DNA from: Caballeronia sp. NK8
Lineage (GTDB): Bacteria; Pseudomonadota; Gammaproteobacteria; Burkholderiales; Burkholderiaceae
Assembly (NCBI RefSeq): GCF_018408855.1
Contig: NZ_AP024323.1
Coordinates: 1,240,001 to 1,304,000 of the forward strand
Direction: 5' to 3'
Length of the DNA: 64,000 bases
Position numbers and translations under genes: made by a program. The notes under the pieces are model-generated. The model did no database searches, was not told where the DNA came from, and saw only the letters and a program-made list of their open reading frames with translations. Shown here in pieces: positions 53,432-62,574 of this stretch. The number at the start of each line of letters is the position of its first letter. Position 1 is the stretch's first letter.

Positions 53432-53988
53432 CCAAGGTCGACAGCGCAAAGCTGATCTATGTAATGGGGCCTTCGGGCGCGGGCAAGGACTCGCTGCTCG
53501 GCTTCGCCCGCGAACGCGTCGGCACACGCGTGATGTTCGCGCACCGCTATATCACGCGCCCGGCCGCCGACGGCGAGAACCATATCGTGCTCTCGCACGA
53601 CGAATTCGCTTCGAGGCTGTCGTACGGCCTCTTCGCGATGCATTGGGAAAGCCTCGGGCTGCGCTATGGCATCGGCATCGAACTGGATGCGTGGCTTGCG
53701 CGCGGCATGCCGGTCGTCGTGAACGGCTCGCGCCAGCACGCGGAACTCGCGCTCGCGCGTTATCCCGACGCGCGCTTCGTGCATATCGATGCGACGCCTG
53801 CGGTGCTCGCCTCGCGCCTCGCGCGGCGCGCACGCGAAGATGCGCGGCAGATCGAAGCGCGTCTCGCGCGCCGGCCAGCGTTCGAATTGCCGCCGCATGC
53901 GCAGGTCGTGAAGATCGACAACTCCGGCATGCTCGCGGACGCCGGCACGCAGTTCCTCGACTTGCTCTCGCTGGCAAGCTGCGCCTGA
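53428..53988 (+). CDS. phnN: Ribose 1,5-bisphosphate phosphokinase PhnN
   Basis: 186 residues. P-loop MGPSGAGKDSLL near the N-terminus, then YITRPAADGENH and ELDAWLARGMPVVVNGSR, typical of PhnN within the guanylate-kinase-like fold. It phosphorylates ribose 1,5-bisphosphate to PRPP, the last step of the C-P lyase route. It overlaps the DUF1045 gene by ATGA. Length and motifs are normal. Confidence 0.93.
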   Translation: MTKVDSAKLIYVMGPSGAGKDSLLGFARERVGTRVMFAHRYITRPAADGENHIVLSHDEFASRLSYGLFAMHWESLGLRYGIGIELDAWLARGMPVVVNGSRQHAELALARYPDARFVHIDATPAVLASRLARRAREDARQIEARLARRPAFELPPHAQVVKIDNSGMLADAGTQFLDLLSLASCA

Positions 53989-54023
53989 CGCCACCCCTCG
54001 TTATCGAGGATTCGATCGGCAAT

Positions 54024-54350
54024 GTGGAAGGCTTCATCGCGCAGTTATCGCCTGCGGATTTGCGCGGCGCCGCGCGTCTGCTCGCCGATACGAAGCGCGG
54101 GCGCGTGCATGGCCTGCGCCAGTTCAGCGCGCTCACGAATTTCGTCTGCTATGGCTTCGGCGTGCCGCCCGCGCGGCACGCGTTCCTCATTCCACACGAG
54201 AGCAGTTTCTTCAGCAACAGCATGGGCGCGTATCTCGTGTTCTGCGAGGGTCTGCTCAATCTCGTCGCGGCCCATCTCGGCAAGCGTTCGCTAGAGGCGC
54301 TGGAACGACGCGAACGCCTGATCACGGCGCTCGGCATCGAAAGCTCATAG
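54024..54350 (+). CDS. Unknown protein encoded after phnN
   Basis: About 108 residues if the GTG at 54024 is used. A GAGGA lies 13 bases upstream, which is far, and non-ATG starts further upstream would overlap phnN. The sequence FIAQLSPADLRGAARLLADT begins it, and LTNFVCYGFGVPPARHAFLI and MGAYLVFCEGLLNLV are the distinctive parts. I do not recognise the family. Two or more cysteines and no signal peptide are seen. It is the fourth gene of the phnF operon and ends 6 bases before the convergent phnE stop, so it belongs to the phosphonate locus by position. Confidence 0.6.
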   Translation: MEGFIAQLSPADLRGAARLLADTKRGRVHGLRQFSALTNFVCYGFGVPPARHAFLIPHESSFFSNSMGAYLVFCEGLLNLVAAHLGKRSLEALERRERLITALGIESS

Positions 54351-54356
54351 CGTGCT

Positions 54357-55175
54357 TCAGATCACGCGCTCGCGCACCCAGCCCGACACGAGATCGATCA
54401 GCGACACGATCACGATGACGATCAGCATCACCGCCGCCGTCTGCGCATAATTGAACGAGCGGATCGCCTCATACAGCACGACGCCGATCCCGCCCGCGCC
54501 GACCATGCCGACGACCATCGCGGAGCGCACGTTCGATTCGAAGCGATACAGCGCGAACGAGATCCACAGCGGCAGCACTTGCGGCAGCACGCCATAGACG
54601 ATTTCATCGAGGCTGCTCGCGCCCGTCGCGCGCACGCCTTCTGCCGGCCTCGCATCGACGGCTTCGACTGCTTCGGCAAAGAGCTTCGCGAGCACGCCTG
54701 TCGTGTGCACCCACAACGCGAGCACGCCCGCGAACGGCCCGAGGCCCACCGCGACGATGAACAGCATTGCGAAGACCATCTCGTTGATCGCGCGGCACGC
54801 GTCCATCAATCGACGCACCGGCTGCGCGATCCACACCGGCGCGATGTTCTGCGCCGACAGCAGTCCGCACGGCACCGCGCAGATCAGCGCGAGCGCCGTG
54901 CCCCATACCGCGACCGCGAGCGTCACGATCATTTCATGCACGTACGTGCGCCATTCCGCGAAGTCGGGCGGAAAGAAGTCGCGCGCGAACTGGCTCATGT
55001 TGCCCGATGCGCCGAGCAGATCGAGCGGACGCATGTCCGCGCTCTGCCATGAAAGCCCGAGCACGGCGATCAAGACGATCCAGCCGAGCATCGACGTCCA
55101 GCTTCGCTTGGGCGCGCTCGCCTGCACGGGACGTGCAATGCCGGCCTCGAAGGTGCTGATATCGAGTGGCTTCAT
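54357..55175 (-). CDS. phnE: Phosphonate ABC transporter permease PhnE
   Basis: 272 residues with about six helices. The EAA-type loop in [22 protein letters not shown] and [16 protein letters not shown] are typical of PhnE. Its start is adjacent to the phnD stop (no gap). With PhnC and PhnD it imports phosphonates. It is the final gene of the phnCDE operon and converges with the plus-strand phnF operon. Confidence 0.94.
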   Translation of the reverse strand: MKPLDISTFEAGIARPVQASAPKRSWTSMLGWIVLIAVLGLSWQSADMRPLDLLGASGNMSQFARDFFPPDFAEWRTYVHEMIVTLAVAVWGTALALICAVPCGLLSAQNIAPVWIAQPVRRLMDACRAINEMVFAMLFIVAVGLGPFAGVLALWVHTTGVLAKLFAEAVEAVDARPAEGVRATGASSLDEIVYGVLPQVLPLWISFALYRFESNVRSAMVVGMVGAGGIGVVLYEAIRSFNYAQTAAVMLIVIVIVSLIDLVSGWVRERVI

Positions 55176-56147
55176 TTACTTCGCCGCCGTGGCGTCGAGC
55201 GCGGCGATCTTCTGATCGAGCGCCGCGATCTGTGCGTTCTTGTCGGCGGTGTCGAGATGCGCGTCGTTCTGCACCTGCTCCTTCTTCTGGAACAGCGCCA
55301 TCTGGCGAATCGGCACGAGTTGCGCGTTCGACGAATCCGCGAAACCCGAATAACCCGAGATCGCCGTCATCACGGCTTGCTCGCGCGGATCCTTCTCCGC
55401 GTAGTGATCGAAGAAGCCGCGCAACTTGTCCTTCGTCGCCTGCGGCAGATCGCGACGCCACACGAGCGGGTCCGACGGAATCAGCGGCGACTTCCACAGC
55501 ACGCGGACCTTCGGATACAGCTCCGGATGTTGCGTCTTGATGGTGTCGAGCATGTCGGTGTTGTTGGTCGCGACATCGATCTTGTCGTTCACGACCGCCA
55601 GCATGTTCGCCTCATGACTCGACGGCAGCACGCTCTTGAACGCGCGCTTCGCGTTGATGCCGTTCTTCGCGAACAGATAGTACGAAGGCACGAGCGTGCC
55701 CGAGGTCGAATTCGGATCGCCGAAACCGAGATTGATGTCCTTCGTGTTCTTCAGCACCTGATCGAGCGACTTCCACTTGCTGTTCGCATTCGTGATGAGC
55801 AGCGAATAGTAGCCCGCTTCGCCGTTCTTGTACTTCACCTTCGCGAACACTTCGCCATTCGAGCGATCCACCGCTTCGATGGCCGATGCATTGCCGAAGA
55901 AACCGATCTGCACTTTGTTGAAGCGCATCGCTTCGATGATGCCCGCATAGTCGGTTGCGAAATACGCCTTCACGTCGAGACCGGTCTGCTTGTTCAGATC
56001 GTCGATGAGCGGTTGCCAGCGCTGTTTGAGCGCGGCGGAAGAATCTGTCGAGATGATGCCGAAGTTGATCGTCTCGGCAAGAACGCTCTGCGTCAGAAGG
56101 CACGACGCGAGCGCGGCGCCAGCCAGGAAGAAACGGGCTGTTTTCAT
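55176..56147 (-). CDS. phnD: Phosphonate ABC transporter substrate-binding protein PhnD
   Basis: 323 residues. Signal peptide MKTARFFLAGAALASCLLTQ...LA is followed by INFGIISTDSSAALKQRW, the PhnD N-terminal strand. YFATDYAGIIEAMRFNKVQIGFFGN and FGDPNSTSGTLVPSYY (parts) carry the phosphonate-binding residues of the family. It is exported to the periplasm and passes the ligand to PhnE. A C-terminal coiled stretch (TADKNAQIAALDQKIAALDA) is an extra. Confidence 0.94.
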   Translation of the reverse strand: MKTARFFLAGAALASCLLTQSVLAETINFGIISTDSSAALKQRWQPLIDDLNKQTGLDVKAYFATDYAGIIEAMRFNKVQIGFFGNASAIEAVDRSNGEVFAKVKYKNGEAGYYSLLITNANSKWKSLDQVLKNTKDINLGFGDPNSTSGTLVPSYYLFAKNGINAKRAFKSVLPSSHEANMLAVVNDKIDVATNNTDMLDTIKTQHPELYPKVRVLWKSPLIPSDPLVWRRDLPQATKDKLRGFFDHYAEKDPREQAVMTAISGYSGFADSSNAQLVPIRQMALFQKKEQVQNDAHLDTADKNAQIAALDQKIAALDATAAK

Positions 56148-56179
56148 GATGCGATCCAGGGTTGATGAATGAGTGGGAT

Positions 56180-57001
56180 TCAGCCTGCGGCCGATGCGAA
56201 TGACGGCGACGCCTGCATGCGCGTGTCCCGCGCGAGCAGTTCATCCGCCGACGATCCGTATAGCTCGCGCAGAACCGCGGGCGTGAGGCGTTCGGACGGG
56301 CCATCGAAGACGACGCGGCCATCGCGCAGGGCGACGGCGCGCGGGCAATATTTCATCGCGATATCGATCTGATGCAGCGACACGACGACGGTCAGCTTGC
56401 GCTCGCGGTTGAGCGTCTGCATCAACTCCATGACGCGGCGCGCGGACTCGGGATCCAGCGATGCGATCGGCTCGTCGGCGAGCACGATGCGCGCGCGCTG
56501 CACGAGCGCGCGGGCCAGCGCGGCGCGTTGCTGCTGGCCGCCCGAAAGATGGCTCGCGCGTTCGAACGCGTGTTCGCCGATGCCCATCGCGGTAAGCGAG
56601 TCCATTGCGAGTGTGCGTTCGCCGCGCGGAAAACGCCCTGCGAGACGACGCCACAGCGACACGCGCGACAGCGCGCCGATCAGCACATTGGTCAGGACCG
56701 AAAGACGTCCGACGAGATTGAACTGCTGAAACACGAAGGCGACATCGCGGCGAATCGAACGCACTTCACGCACGATCTTGCCGTTTTGCTGAATCGGCCG
56801 GCCGAGCAGCGTGATATGCGACGGCGCGGGGTCGGATGCCGTGAAGCCCGCGATGTGCCGCAACAGCGTCGACTTGCCCGATCCCGACGCGCCGATGAGC
56901 GCGACCATTTCGCCCTCCTCCACGCGCAGATCGACGGAGTCGAGCGCCTTGCGGCCGTTCCTGAACGTCTTGGTGAGACGCTCGATGCGAATTGCGTCCA
57001 T
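56180..57001 (-). CDS. phnC: Phosphonate ABC transporter ATPase PhnC
   Basis: 273 residues. Walker [18 protein letters not shown]-loop [11 protein letters not shown], signature [12 protein letters not shown], Walker [12 protein letters not shown] and switch VVSLHQ are as in PhnC. It is the first gene of phnCDE. The 229-base region to the divergent flavoprotein gene carries the word ACGTCTAGA (57093-57101) shared with the phnF-phnG interval, so PhnF control is likely. Confidence 0.94.
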   Translation of the reverse strand: MDAIRIERLTKTFRNGRKALDSVDLRVEEGEMVALIGASGSGKSTLLRHIAGFTASDPAPSHITLLGRPIQQNGKIVREVRSIRRDVAFVFQQFNLVGRLSVLTNVLIGALSRVSLWRRLAGRFPRGERTLAMDSLTAMGIGEHAFERASHLSGGQQQRAALARALVQRARIVLADEPIASLDPESARRVMELMQTLNRERKLTVVVSLHQIDIAMKYCPRAVALRDGRVVFDGPSERLTPAVLRELYGSSADELLARDTRMQASPSFASAAG

Positions 57002-57092
57002 AGCTTTCCTCGATGGGCGCGCTCGAAACGGCGCGCTGAAACGTTCGGGAGATTCTAGAAAGCGAACATGACGAGACGGTGACGCGGATGAG

Positions 57093-57101
57093 ACGTCTAG
57101 A
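57093..57101. promoter_or_regulatory. Candidate PhnF half-site before phnC
   Basis: ACGTCTAGA is identical to the minus-strand word at 51880-51888, and the following bases (TGAATA versus CGACTA) stay partly alike. It is about 92 bases before the phnC ATG. Confidence 0.5.
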
Positions 57102-57230
57102 TGAATACATCACTTCGTCGCGTGGACGGATGAGACGATCGAGCAGGAAATCGATCCGAACGAGCATTCGCATTTGCGGCGCCGCGCGCGATGATGGTCG
57201 GCAGATGCAACAACCATTCGGGACACCATC

Positions 57231-58619
57231 ATGAACACGATCCATACGGATGTAGCCATCATCGGCGCGGGCAGCGCGGGGCTTTCCGCGTATCGCGCGG
57301 CGAAAGCGGCGGGCGCGTCGGCGATTCTCATCGAAGGCGGCGCGCATGGGACGACGTGTGCGCGCGTCGGCTGTATGCCGTCGAAGCTGTTGATCGCCGC
57401 CGCCGATGCCGCTTATCACGCGGCGCACGGGGCGGCGTTCGGCGTGCATGTCGATGGCGCCGTGCGCGTCGACGGGCGCGAGGTGATGGCGCGGGTGAAG
57501 CGCGAGCGCGATCGCTTCGTCGGCTTCGTCGTCGCGGGCGTCGACGCGATGCCCGACGCCGACAAGCTCACCGGCTATGCGCGGTTCATCGACGATAACC
57601 TGCTGCAAGTGGGCGACCACACCAGAGTGCATGCGAAGAGCGTCGTGATCGCGACGGGATCGAGTCCCGTCATGCCGGCGATGTATCGCGCGCTAGGCGA
57701 TCGCGCCGTCATCAACGACGATGTGTTCGCGTGGGATGACTTGCCGAAGCGTGTTGCTGTGATCGGCGCGGGCGTCATCGGCCTCGAACTCGGGCAGGCG
57801 CTGGCGCGGCTGGGCGTGCGGGTGTCGGTGCTGGGTGCGCGCGGGCGCGTCGGGCCGCTGACCGATCCCGATGTGCGGGCTTATGCGCAGCGCGTGTTCA
57901 GCGAGGCGTTTCATTTCGAGCCGCGCGCGCAGGTGGAGAGCGCTGTGCGCGAAGGCGATGAAGTGCGCCTGCGTTACGTCTCCAGCGAGGGCGCGTTGGT
58001 CGAGGATACGTTCGATTACGTGCTGGTGGCGGCGGGGCGCAAGCCGAATGTCGGCGGACTTGCCTTGCACGATACGTCGCTCGAACTCGATGACGATGGC
58101 TTGCCCGTCTATGATCCGCTGACGCTGCAGGCGGGCACGCGTCCGGTGTTCATCGCGGGCGATGCGAACGGCGTGCTGCCCTTGCTTCACGAAGCCGCCG
58201 ATGAAGGTCGCGCGGCGGGTACGAATGCGGCGCGTTATCCGCAGGTTGTGCCGGTCGAGCGGCGGGCACCGATCGCGATCGCGTTCACCGATCCGGGTAT
58301 TGCAATGGTCGGTGCGCGTCATGTAGACCTGGCGGTGGATTCCTTTGTGACTGGGGAAGTGAGCTTCGAGGATCAGGGGCGCAGCCGCGTGATGCTCAGG
58401 AATCGCGGGCTGATGCATGTGTATGTCGATCGCGGGAGCCGCAGGTTTGTCGGTGCGGAATGGATCGGGCCGGATGCGGAGCATATTGCGCATCTGCTTG
58501 CGTGGGGGTTGCAGATGAAGCTCACCGTCGATGAGATGTTGAGGATGCCGTTTTATCATCCCGTGGTGGAGGAAGGATTAAGGACGGCATTGCGGGATGC
58601 GGCTTCGAAGTTGGCTTGA
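57231..58619 (+). CDS. Dihydrolipoyl-dehydrogenase-like pyridine nucleotide-disulfide oxidoreductase
   Basis: 462 residues. FAD-binding AIIGAGSAGLSAYRAAK at the N-terminus, redox pair C-X4-C in TTCARVGCMPSK, NAD-binding VIGAGVIGLELGQAL, FAD-contact FIAGDANG and the dimer-interface His-Glu in YHPVVEEGLR are present, so it should be catalytic. Dihydrolipoyl dehydrogenase is the closest function, but no E1 or E2 subunit genes are near, and the CARVGC sequence differs from the usual CLNVGC. A related NAD(P)H-dependent disulfide reductase is possible. A strong terminator follows. Confidence 0.85.
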   Translation: MNTIHTDVAIIGAGSAGLSAYRAAKAAGASAILIEGGAHGTTCARVGCMPSKLLIAAADAAYHAAHGAAFGVHVDGAVRVDGREVMARVKRERDRFVGFVVAGVDAMPDADKLTGYARFIDDNLLQVGDHTRVHAKSVVIATGSSPVMPAMYRALGDRAVINDDVFAWDDLPKRVAVIGAGVIGLELGQALARLGVRVSVLGARGRVGPLTDPDVRAYAQRVFSEAFHFEPRAQVESAVREGDEVRLRYVSSEGALVEDTFDYVLVAAGRKPNVGGLALHDTSLELDDDGLPVYDPLTLQAGTRPVFIAGDANGVLPLLHEAADEGRAAGTNAARYPQVVPVERRAPIAIAFTDPGIAMVGARHVDLAVDSFVTGEVSFEDQGRSRVMLRNRGLMHVYVDRGSRRFVGAEWIGPDAEHIAHLLAWGLQMKLTVDEMLRMPFYHPVVEEGLRTALRDAASKLA

Positions 58620-58640
58620 TAGTTGATGCGTGATGCTATC

Positions 58641-58670
58641 GGTTTGTCGCCTTGGCCCCGGCGACAAACC
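58641..58670. terminator. Bidirectional terminator hairpin
   Basis: GGTTTGTCGCC and GGCGACAAACC form a perfect 11-bp stem with an 8-base loop, between the convergent flavoprotein and LysR genes. The ACAAACC arm gives T-rich ends on one strand. Confidence 0.8.
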
Positions 58671-58689
58671 CAAACGCCAAGCAAAACAG

Positions 58690-59580
58690 CTACTCCAAAA
58701 ACCACCTCCCCTCACATTCCTTCCGGATGAAATCCGCCAACCATTTGACCCGCGCGACATCCCGCGTTTCGGCGAGCGTCACGAGCCAATAAGACCGCGA
58801 CAACGCGATCTCCTCCGGCAGCAACCGCACGAGATTGGCATCGGTCCGCGCGATGAAGCACGGCAAGACCCCGAGCCCCACACCACCCGATACTGCCGCC
58901 GCCTGACTGATAACATTTGAAATACGAATCGCAGGCACGAGAGAAGATGAAATCTGCGGCAGATAATTCAACTCCGCCGACCACATCTGATCTTCCACAT
59001 ATCCGACCCAGGGATGCCTGAGCAAATCGCGCCGCGATGCGATCTTGCGATGCCGCTCCAGATAATCCCTCGACGCATAAACCCCCAACGCGTAATCCGT
59101 TAGCTTGTGTGCATACACACGCCCTTGCGCGGGCCGCGTCATGCTGACCGCAAGATCCGCCTCGCGCTTCGAAAGACTGAACATACGCGGATTCGCGATC
59201 AACTCGATCTCGAGCTGCGGATGCACCGCCGCAATCTGCGCGATCCGTGGCGCCAGAAAATACGTGCCGAAGCCCTCCGGCGTACCGATACGCACGCTAC
59301 CCGTCAGACCAATGGACGCATCCTCCAGCCGGTGACGCATGCGCGTCGCGAGGCTTTCCATGCCTTCCGCGTCGCTCAGCACGCGCTCACCCTCGGGCGT
59401 GAGCACGAACCCCTGCGAACTGCGATCGAAGAGCCGCACGCCGAGCGCCGTTTCGAGCGCGGCCACGCGCCGGCTCAGCGTCGAATGATCGACGCCCATC
59501 TGCTGCGCCGCAACCGTGAGCCGGCCCGAACGCGAGATGGCGAGGAAAGCCTGAATGTCGTCCCAGTCGAAGCCACGCAT
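58690..59580 (-). CDS. LysR family transcriptional regulator
   Basis: 296 residues from ATG 59580. The DNA-binding domain (DWDDIQAFLAISRSGRLTVAAQQ, then HSTLSRRVAALE) is followed by an effector domain with LTGSVRIGTPEGFGTYFLAP. The helix start DDIQAFLAI is typical of regulators of oxidoreductase and transport genes. It is divergent from the NAD(P)-dependent oxidoreductase (124-base interval) and is likely its regulator. Confidence 0.9.
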   Translation of the reverse strand: MRGFDWDDIQAFLAISRSGRLTVAAQQMGVDHSTLSRRVAALETALGVRLFDRSSQGFVLTPEGERVLSDAEGMESLATRMRHRLEDASIGLTGSVRIGTPEGFGTYFLAPRIAQIAAVHPQLEIELIANPRMFSLSKREADLAVSMTRPAQGRVYAHKLTDYALGVYASRDYLERHRKIASRRDLLRHPWVGYVEDQMWSAELNYLPQISSSLVPAIRISNVISQAAAVSGGVGLGVLPCFIARTDANLVRLLPEEIALSRSYWLVTLAETRDVARVKWLADFIRKECEGRWFLE

Positions 59581-59704
59581 GGGGATTTGTGCACAGAGCG
59601 ATTGCCGATTTGCCCATTCTATTGCAAGAAAGTCGCTGCTATCTTTTTCCTGAACTCTGCAAAGGCAGAGCAGGCAGACGCGAAACAATCAGGAGACACA
59701 CAGC

Positions 59705-61084
59705 ATGTCGCTCATCGCGAAACTCAAGGCTCGTGCGCAGGAAGGCAAGCCGGTCAAGGTCGGTCTGATCGGCGCAGGAAAATTCGGCTCGATGTATCTG
59801 TCGCAAGCGCCGCGCACGCCGGGCATTCATCTCGTCGGCGTCGCGGACCTTTCGCCCGATCGCGCGCGCGCATCGCTCAAGCGCGTGGGCTGGGAAGAAG
59901 CGCGCTACGCCGCGCGTTCTTGGAGCGAAGCCAGAGCCAACGGCTCCACCTTCATCACCGACGATGCCGACGCGATGATCGCAAGCGATCACGTCGATAT
60001 CGTCATCGACGCGACCGGCAGCCCCGCCGCGGGCATTCATCACGCGCTGCTGTGCTGCAAGCATCGCAAGCACATCGTGATGGTCAATGTCGAAGCGGAC
60101 GTGCTCGCCGGCCCCCTGCTCGCGCGACGCGCCGAGGAGGCAGGCATCATCTATTCGATGGCCTCCGGCGATCAACCCGCGCTGATCGCGGAACTGGTGG
60201 ACTGGGCGCGCACCATCGGCATGGAAGTGATCTGCGCGGGCAAGGGCACGAAGTACCTGCCGATCTATCATCAATCGACGCCCGATACCGTCTGGGGCCA
60301 TTACGGCTTCACCGAAGAACAGGTCGGCTCCGGCGACTTCAACGCGCAGATGTTCAACTCGTTTCTCGACGGCACGAAGTCCGCGCTCGAAATGGCCGCG
60401 GTCTCGAATGCCTGCGATCTGCGCCCGCCCGCCGATGGCCTCGCGTTTCCCGCATGCGGCGTCGACGATCTGCCGACGCTGCTGCGTCCCGCATCCGATG
60501 GCGGGATTCTTCCGCATCGCGGCAGCGTCGAAGTGGTGTCGTCGCTCGAACGCGACGGACGTCCCGTGTTCCGCGATCTGCGCTGGGGCGTGTACGCGGT
60601 CTTCGAAGCGCCGACCGACTACGTGCGCGACTGTTTCGCGCAATACGGCCTCAAGACCGACAGCACGGGCCGCTTCGCCGCGATGTACAAGCCGTACCAC
60701 CTGATCGGTCTCGAACTCGGGCAATCGATCGCGAGCATCGCCGTGCGCGGCGAAGCGACCGGCGCGACCTCGGGCTTTCATGGCGATGTCGCCGCCACCG
60801 CGAAGCGCGATCTGCGCGCGGGCGAACGTCTCGACGGTGAAGGCGGCCACACCGTCTACGGCAAACTGATGCCCTCCGCCGATTCGCTGATTCAGGGCGC
60901 ATTGCCTATCGGGCTCGCCCATAACATGGTGCTGCAACGTCCGGTCGCGGCGGGGCAACCCGTGCGCTGGAGCGATGTCGCATTCGACGCGAACAAGGAA
61001 GCGGTGCGCGTGCGCCGCGAGATGGAAGAGATCTTTCGCGCCGAAATGAAGCTGGAGGTGCCCGCGCAGAAACTCGCCAGCTAA
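59705..61084 (+). CDS. NAD(P)-dependent oxidoreductase, homoserine-dehydrogenase-like with SAF-like C-terminus
   Basis: 459 residues. The N-terminal Rossmann motif VKVGLIGAGKFGSMYLSQA and a middle catalytic domain (about 130-300; GKGTKYLPIYHQSTPDTVWG) are like COG4091 proteins, which combine a homoserine-dehydrogenase-like fold with a SAF/AFP-like segment (about 385-440; KRDLRAGERLDGEGGHTVYG). The substrate is unknown; members occur in sugar-acid and polyol catabolic loci. It is followed after 97 bases by an ACS-family transporter, likely its importer, and faces a divergent LysR gene. Confidence 0.85.
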   Translation: MSLIAKLKARAQEGKPVKVGLIGAGKFGSMYLSQAPRTPGIHLVGVADLSPDRARASLKRVGWEEARYAARSWSEARANGSTFITDDADAMIASDHVDIVIDATGSPAAGIHHALLCCKHRKHIVMVNVEADVLAGPLLARRAEEAGIIYSMASGDQPALIAELVDWARTIGMEVICAGKGTKYLPIYHQSTPDTVWGHYGFTEEQVGSGDFNAQMFNSFLDGTKSALEMAAVSNACDLRPPADGLAFPACGVDDLPTLLRPASDGGILPHRGSVEVVSSLERDGRPVFRDLRWGVYAVFEAPTDYVRDCFAQYGLKTDSTGRFAAMYKPYHLIGLELGQSIASIAVRGEATGATSGFHGDVAATAKRDLRAGERLDGEGGHTVYGKLMPSADSLIQGALPIGLAHNMVLQRPVAAGQPVRWSDVAFDANKEAVRVRREMEEIFRAEMKLEVPAQKLAS

Positions 61085-61112
61085 GGATATGCACGTTCTT
61101 TGACCCCCTTGT

Positions 61113-61141
61113 GCGCCCGGGACATTCGATGACCCGGGCGC
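61113..61141 (+). terminator. Hairpin between oxidoreductase and transporter genes
   Basis: GCGCCCGGG and CCCGGGCGC form a 9-bp stem with an 11-base loop, then CTTCGCACTC. It could end most transcripts or only attenuate expression of the downstream MFS gene, which is codirectional. Confidence 0.5.
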
Positions 61142-61181
61142 TTCGCACTCTCAACGCCCGGCAAAGGGCGACGGAGGAGAC

Positions 61182-62486
61182 ATGAGCCAAATCAGCGAAA
61201 CGCTAGGCGTCGCACAATCCACCACGACGGACGTGTACCGCAAGATCACGTGGCGCATCATGCCGTTCATCGTGCTGTGCTATCTCTGCAATTATCTGGA
61301 TCGCGTGAATGTCGGCTTTGCGAAGCTGCAAATGCTGTCCGATCTCGGCTTTTCCGATGCAGTCTACGGACTCGGCGCGGGCATCTTCTTTATCGGCTAT
61401 TTCATCTTCGAAGTACCGAGCAATCTGATCCTGCATCGCGTGGGCGCGCGGCGCTGGATCGCGCGCATCATGATCACGTGGGCGATCATTTCCGCGCTCA
61501 CGCTCTTCGTGAAGACACCGTCCCAGTTCTATATCGTGCGCTTCCTGCTGGGCGTCGCCGAAGCGGGTTTCTCGCCGGGCATCATGCTCTATCTCACCTA
61601 CTGGTTTCCGGCGAAGAAGCGCGGTTTCGCTTACGGCGTGTATTACATCGCGATTCCGCTCGCGGGCATCGTAGGCGGCCCGCTGTCGGGCTGGATTCTC
61701 TCTGCGTTCAGGCACTCGGGCGTCATGGCCGCGTGGCAATGGCTCTTTCTGATCGAAGCGATTCCCGCGTTCGTCGTCGGCATCATGGTGCTGTGGCTCA
61801 TGGTCGACAAGCCCAGTCAGGCGAAATGGCTCACCGACGAGGAAAAGCGCCTCGTCACGCATGCGGTCGAACGCGAGGACGCGGACAAGACGGCGCATCA
61901 CAACGCGCGCGCGTTCCTCTCCGACATCAACATCTGGAAGCTGTGCGGCGTGTATTTCTGCCAGATCATCGGGCTCTATGGAATCAGCTTCTGGCTGCCG
62001 TCGATTATCAGGGACAGCGGGCTCACGAACGTCGAAGTGATCGGCTGGCTTTCGGCGGTGCCGTATCTCGTCGCGATTCCCGCGATCATTCTCACGGGCA
62101 TCAGCGCCGACAAGTTCCGCTCACGCCGCATGCACTTTTCCATTGCGCTCGTGATCGGCGCGATAGGCTTTGCCGCGAGCGGTTATGTCGGGCATCAACC
62201 GGTGCTCGCGGTCATCGCGCTATCGGTTGCGGCGGCGGGCATTCTGTCGGCGCTGTCGTTGTTCTGGGGCATTCCTGCCGCGTTTCTCGCGGGCACGTCC
62301 GCTGCGGCAGGCATCGCGGGGATCAATTGCGTCGGCAATCTCGCGGGTTTCGTGTCGCCCTACATGGTCGGCTGGCTGAACGTGACGACGCACAACAACA
62401 GCATCGGGCTGTATGCGGTCGCGGCGTTCATGATCGTCGGTGCGTTCGCGGTCAGGGCGATTTCGGGACAGCTCGCGGATCGTTGA
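61182..62486 (+). CDS. MFS transporter, anion:cation symporter (ACS) family
   Basis: 434 residues with 12 helices. RIMPFIVLCYLCNYLDRVNVGFA in helix 1 (two parts: RIMPFIVLCYLCNYLDR, NVGFAKLQM) and the loop-2 region are typical of ACS transporters for tartrate, glucarate, 4-hydroxyphenylacetate and other organic anions. GGAGGAG lies just upstream of ATG 61182. It probably brings in the substrate of the preceding oxidoreductase. A clear terminator follows. Confidence 0.88.
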   Translation: MSQISETLGVAQSTTTDVYRKITWRIMPFIVLCYLCNYLDRVNVGFAKLQMLSDLGFSDAVYGLGAGIFFIGYFIFEVPSNLILHRVGARRWIARIMITWAIISALTLFVKTPSQFYIVRFLLGVAEAGFSPGIMLYLTYWFPAKKRGFAYGVYYIAIPLAGIVGGPLSGWILSAFRHSGVMAAWQWLFLIEAIPAFVVGIMVLWLMVDKPSQAKWLTDEEKRLVTHAVEREDADKTAHHNARAFLSDINIWKLCGVYFCQIIGLYGISFWLPSIIRDSGLTNVEVIGWLSAVPYLVAIPAIILTGISADKFRSRRMHFSIALVIGAIGFAASGYVGHQPVLAVIALSVAAAGILSALSLFWGIPAAFLAGTSAAAGIAGINCVGNLAGFVSPYMVGWLNVTTHNNSIGLYAVAAFMIVGAFAVRAISGQLADR

Positions 62487-62504
62487 TGGCGTGGCGATGA
62501 GCGA

Positions 62505-62531
62505 AAGCGCCCGCAGTCGATGCGGGCGCTT
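62505..62531 (+). terminator. Terminator hairpin after the ACS transporter
   Basis: AAGCGCCCGCA-GTCGA-TGCGGGCGCTT, a perfect 11-bp stem with a 5-base loop, 18 bases past the stop, ending in TTCC. Confidence 0.75.
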
Positions 62532-62574
62532 CCGCTTCAATCGGCGGTGGCCGCCATGCACGTAAAATGGCCCC

